Origin: a virus
IMG/VR virus record: IMGVR_UViG_3300030380_002200
Location: 1-58,635 of that record
DNA length: 58,635 bases
Direction: 5' to 3' (one strand)
A program made the translations under genes and the position numbers. The notes under the pieces were generated by a model. It ran no database searches, was not told where the DNA came from, and saw nothing but the letters and a program-made list of their open reading frames with translations. The stretch's first letter is position 1; each line of letters opens with the position of its first letter. This document shows positions 55,953-58,635 of the stretch, in pieces.

Positions 55953-56276
55953 ATGAACGGGCTAATTAGAATACGCAGCACAGTCGACTCTGATTTGTAC
56001 ATACCTGTAAACTCAATTAAGGAAGTAGCTCGAACAAGTGTATCAGAAATCAGTATCATTACAGAGCCTGTTTTTATGAATAGGTCGGGCACGTTTAATG
56101 CACCCGGATATGTGCTTGGGGAGGCCACTCCGGGGGCAGGTCTTTTAGACACAAACAATGTACAGGCTATTATTGACGCATGGACTTCAGTGCTACGCGG
56201 TCAACAGTCTATTGCTACGGTTAATTTTTCATTTCCTATCAGAAGCGTGACTCGCGCCATGATTGCATGGCCTTAA
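55953..56276 (+). CDS. Array-related small protein, 107 aa
   Basis: MNGLIRIRSTVDSDLYIPVN start, NVQAIIDAWTSVLRGQQSIA helix and a final SVTRAMIAWP strand. Same start-strand, helix, end-strand plan as the array, so possibly a ninth member with its own promoter. Function unknown. Confidence 0.5.
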   Translation: MNGLIRIRSTVDSDLYIPVNSIKEVARTSVSEISIITEPVFMNRSGTFNAPGYVLGEATPGAGLLDTNNVQAIIDAWTSVLRGQQSIATVNFSFPIRSVTRAMIAWP

Positions 56277-56279
56277 TCC

Positions 56280-56297
56280 AAAAGCCCTCTGCTTTTT
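56280..56297 (+). terminator. Weak rho-independent terminator
   Basis: AAAAGC, 5-nt loop CCTCT, GCTTTTT. Short stem, right after the stop codon and before a promoter box, repeating the terminator-promoter arrangement seen at 53232 and 55911. Confidence 0.55.
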
Positions 56298-56304
56298 AAT
56301 TCCG

Positions 56305-56312
56305 TATCTTTG
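56305..56312 (+). promoter_or_regulatory. TATCTTTG -7 box
   Basis: 14 nt before the ATG at 56327; would drive the connector and tail genes. Confidence 0.6.
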
Positions 56313-56326
56313 CCTAAAACAAGGCA

Positions 56327-57298
56327 ATGATTAACTCAGTCAGACAATCTGTTCTGTCTGTGCTAAACAAGAATAACTACGGTTATCTCTCACCTGCTGA
56401 CTTCAATCTATTTGCAAAGCAGGCGCAGTTAGATATTTTCGAAAGTTATTTTTCTCAGTACAACTCTCAGATAAACAAGGAAAACGCTCGTCAGTCAGGC
56501 ACGGGCCTTGCTAACTTGTCTAAGAGCATCGAGGAGTCAATGGACTTGTTCTCGATGACCCGTGGCCTCAACCTTGATGCTACCACAGCGGGACAGTATT
56601 TGATGCCTTCAGCGACCACTACGGGCAGCGATTACTACTATGTCAACAAGGTTCTTGTGTACAAGACCACCTTGACTGCAGGGACAACCACAGGATTTAC
56701 AACGGGTACATTTGATGTGCTGACTGATAGTGGAGCTACATTTTCGTTAAACAGCATCAGTGCAGGAGATATTGTGGCTGTTCAAACTGCAACACAAGGT
56801 GTGCAGTATTTGACCGTTGAGGCAGTAACAAACAATAACAACATCACTGTATCGGGAGATGTGCTTAATGCCGCAGGCTTTCAATACACGATTATCAGTC
56901 AGATTGCACAGCAGAACGAAGCGGAAAAGGTGACGCATAGCAAGATTACTATGCTGAACAACTCTATCTATACTGCTCCCACTATTGAGTACCCTGCCTA
57001 CACGTCAGAAGAGGCGTCTATGCAGGTATTTCCAAGCGCAAACATGACAGCGGGCAGAGTGATTGCTCAATACTTTAGATATCCTCGCGACCCGAATTGG
57101 ACGTATATAACTCTTGCGGGAGGTGAGCCTGTGTTCAACCAAACAGACGCCGACTTCCAAGACTTTGAGATTCCTCTTGATGATGAGAACAACCTCACCA
57201 TGAAGATTCTACAGTATGCAGGTGTTACTATTAGAGAGCCTGAAGTGTTTGGCTTTGCTGCAGGTGAGGAGGGTAAAGAACAGCAAAAAGAAGCATAA
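56327..57298 (+). CDS. Head-tail connector/ring protein, 323 aa
   Basis: MINSVRQSVLSVLNKNNYGY, LSPADFNLFAKQAQLDIFES and YFSQYNSQINKENARQSGTG form an N-terminus I know from connector or ring proteins of Bacteroidota podoviruses, including crAss-like phages. A central beta domain (about 110-200) and the PxxMTAGRVIAQYFRYPRDP element follow. It overlaps the next gene by 1 nt. Confidence 0.65.
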   Translation: MINSVRQSVLSVLNKNNYGYLSPADFNLFAKQAQLDIFESYFSQYNSQINKENARQSGTGLANLSKSIEESMDLFSMTRGLNLDATTAGQYLMPSATTTGSDYYYVNKVLVYKTTLTAGTTTGFTTGTFDVLTDSGATFSLNSISAGDIVAVQTATQGVQYLTVEAVTNNNNITVSGDVLNAAGFQYTIISQIAQQNEAEKVTHSKITMLNNSIYTAPTIEYPAYTSEEASMQVFPSANMTAGRVIAQYFRYPRDPNWTYITLAGGEPVFNQTDADFQDFEIPLDDENNLTMKILQYAGVTIREPEVFGFAAGEEGKEQQKEA

Positions 57299-58227
57299 TG
57301 GCATACATCAATCAGTTTCAGTATTACGAGAACGGGGGAGGTAATCCTGAAGGAGCCAATTGGGGTTCTTATCAGTACGTTTCTCTGTACGACATTGTCA
57401 ACAATTTTATGTTGATGTATGCAGGCAACCACAACCTTGTGAACAACGAAGAAAGGTTCAAGGTGTTGTTTCACGCCAAGCGTGCCATTCAGGAACTGAA
57501 CTATGATGCATTCAAGGAGGTCAAGGTTCTTCAGCTTACGATTACTGACCAATACAGGTTTATCCTGCCGTCTGACTTCGTGAATTGGATTAGAATCTCC
57601 GTTTACAAAAACGGATGTCTATACCCTATGACTGAAAACATTCAGGTCAATTATGCTGAGGCTTACTTGCAAGACAATAACGAACGCATCTTGTTTGATG
57701 TGGATGGCAATGCTCTGTCACCTGAGTTTTCAGACCTTGACTTTGATAGGATTACAGGAGCAAAGAAAGACATCTACTTGAACACAGGTCACCCATTTGA
57801 TGGCTACGAAGCCTACTTCTATATGGGTAACTATTATTTCACCACTCCTTTTGGCGGAGCGTGGTATTCGCTAAATACAGAAACAGCCAACGCCAACCCA
57901 ACTTTTGCCATAGACCGCACTTCAGGGGTAATCAACTTCGGAACTGAGATTGGGGCAGGAGCATCAGTGGTTCTTGAGTACGTTTCTGATGGCATGGAAA
58001 ATGGTGATGACAGCAAGGTGCATGTCAACAAGCTGTTCGAAGACTTTGTGTACGCATACATTGAATATGCTATCCTAAACAGTAAGCTAGGCGTACAGGA
58101 GTACATCGTATCTCGTGCAAGAAAAAGAAAAGGTGCGCTCTTGCGTAACGCTAAAATCAGAATCAGTAATATCCATCCCGGCAGATTGTTGATGAGCATG
58201 CGCGGAAAGGATAAGTGGATTAAGTAA
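57298..58227 (+). CDS. Head-tail adaptor/ring protein, 309 aa
   Basis: YVSLYDIVNNFMLMYAGNHN, FKVLFHAKRAIQELNYDAFK, LPSDFVNWIRISVYKNGCLY and PMTENIQVNYAEAYLQDNNE are features shared with adaptor or ring proteins that dock tail tubes on the portal in this virus group. The C-terminus is basic (YIVSRARKRKGALLRNAKIR). Overlaps the tail hub gene by 1 nt. Confidence 0.65.
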   Translation: MAYINQFQYYENGGGNPEGANWGSYQYVSLYDIVNNFMLMYAGNHNLVNNEERFKVLFHAKRAIQELNYDAFKEVKVLQLTITDQYRFILPSDFVNWIRISVYKNGCLYPMTENIQVNYAEAYLQDNNERILFDVDGNALSPEFSDLDFDRITGAKKDIYLNTGHPFDGYEAYFYMGNYYFTTPFGGAWYSLNTETANANPTFAIDRTSGVINFGTEIGAGASVVLEYVSDGMENGDDSKVHVNKLFEDFVYAYIEYAILNSKLGVQEYIVSRARKRKGALLRNAKIRISNIHPGRLLMSMRGKDKWIK

Positions 58228-58635
58228 TGGCAAAGGACTTAAGGACATTTACCAAGGGTAAAATGAATAAGGAACTTGATGAACGTCTTGTTCCTGATGG
58301 CGAGTACACTGATGCGTTGAATATCCGAGTCGGGTCTACCGAGGAGGATGAGATGGGTGTGATTGAAACAACTCTTGGCAATACGCAGCTTACCACCCTT
58401 CAAGTTCAAGAAACCACATTAAGCGTATCGGCAGCATGTATCGGTGTGCTTGAGGATAGCTCAACAGAGACTATCTATTGGTTTGTGCATGACCCTGCAT
58501 TTACAGCGTCAAGCAATACGGGAAAGCTCGACCTTATTGTGTCGTTTAATACGAGCACTCAGGTTACTACCTACCATGTCATTAGTATGGATGATGGTGG
58601 TGGTGTTAATACTACGCTGAACTTTAGCACCTCAA
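58227..58635 (+). CDS. Tail hub/stabilisation protein, N-terminal part (continues at base 1)
   Basis: ATG at 58227 inside the previous stop (TAATG). The frame stays open to the window end and, through the 100-nt overlap, continues in frame at base 1 (58536 equals base 1, exactly 103 codons from the start). Contains MNKELDERLVPDGEYTDALN and GVIETTLGN, the conserved N-terminal signature of the large tail protein described at 1-5274. Confidence 0.75.
   Translation, partial: MAKDLRTFTKGKMNKELDERLVPDGEYTDALNIRVGSTEEDEMGVIETTLGNTQLTTLQVQETTLSVSAACIGVLEDSSTETIYWFVHDPAFTASSNTGKLDLIVSFNTSTQVTTYHVISMDDGGGVNTTLNFSTS
58536..58635. repeat. Right copy of 100-nt terminal overlap
   Basis: Equals bases 1-100 apart from one base at 58634. 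Evidence that the contig is circular. Confidence 0.9.

Noticed and set aside
53309-56276. Diversity-generating retroelement acting on the paralog array
   Set aside because: No reverse transcriptase gene and no template repeat with A-specific changes anywhere in the window; simple duplication explains the array.

Overview
The window is a complete or nearly complete genome of a tailed phage, most likely a short-tailed (podovirus-like) virus of a Bacteroidota host. The last 100 bases repeat the first 100 with one mismatch at the penultimate base. One tail gene reads in frame across the junction (58227 to 58635, then 1 to 5274), so the map closes to a circle of about 58.5 kb. The host call rests on many promoters of the Bacteroidota type (TTTG, about 20 nt, TAnnTTTG) just upstream of genes, the general lack of Shine-Dalgarno sites, and a primase-helicase with a VirE/BT4734-like N-terminus. 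I see no integrase, DNA polymerase or RNA polymerase, so a lytic phage that uses host polymerases is the simplest reading.

Layout. (a) 1-18145, plus strand: tail hub/stabilisation proteins, a cupin-like protein, two internal virion proteins and a giant 2869-aa polyvalent protein with an HEXXH site. (b) 18154-33897, minus strand: a tightly packed early block, many genes overlapping by ATGA. It holds nucleases, a phosphoesterase, two proteins resembling only the DNA-binding domain of DnaA, an SF2 helicase, a primase-helicase, and an SSB-like/exonuclease/annealing-protein recombination set. It also holds a glutamine amidotransferase-cyclotransferase-zinc ribbon fusion, an amidoligase and many small proteins. 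(c) 33898-35108: the divergent control region, with a GC-rich island, two small genes, a strong terminator, tRNA-Arg(UCU) and repeated TGTCGATA motifs. (d) 35109-37023: phage-encoded GroEL and GroES. (e) 37485-39883: a run of very small, mostly basic proteins. (f) 39886-44848: a tandem triplet of putative decoration proteins, a PKD/DUF285 surface protein, the lysis genes and small connector-type genes. (g) 44838-58635: packaging and head genes (terminase, portal, scaffold, capsid), an array of eight or nine small paralogs, then connector/ring proteins and the tail hub.

Functional picture: early minus-strand genes copy and recombine the DNA and may modify host components by amide or peptide chemistry. 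The chaperonin pair probably folds virion or early proteins, and the plus-strand genes build, package and release virions.

The most unusual features are: (1) a 16-nt palindrome (GTGTCC-4nt-GGACAC and close variants) present 16 times, in intergenic sites and inside genes in all three reading frames, roughly every 0.8-1.6 kb through 26-36 kb; (2) the amidoligase/amidotransferase/cyclotransferase set; (3) the GroEL/GroES pair; (4) probable leaderless genes whose -7 box lies 4-5 nt before the start codon; (5) the tandem paralog arrays. All family assignments come from reading motifs by eye, without database searches.
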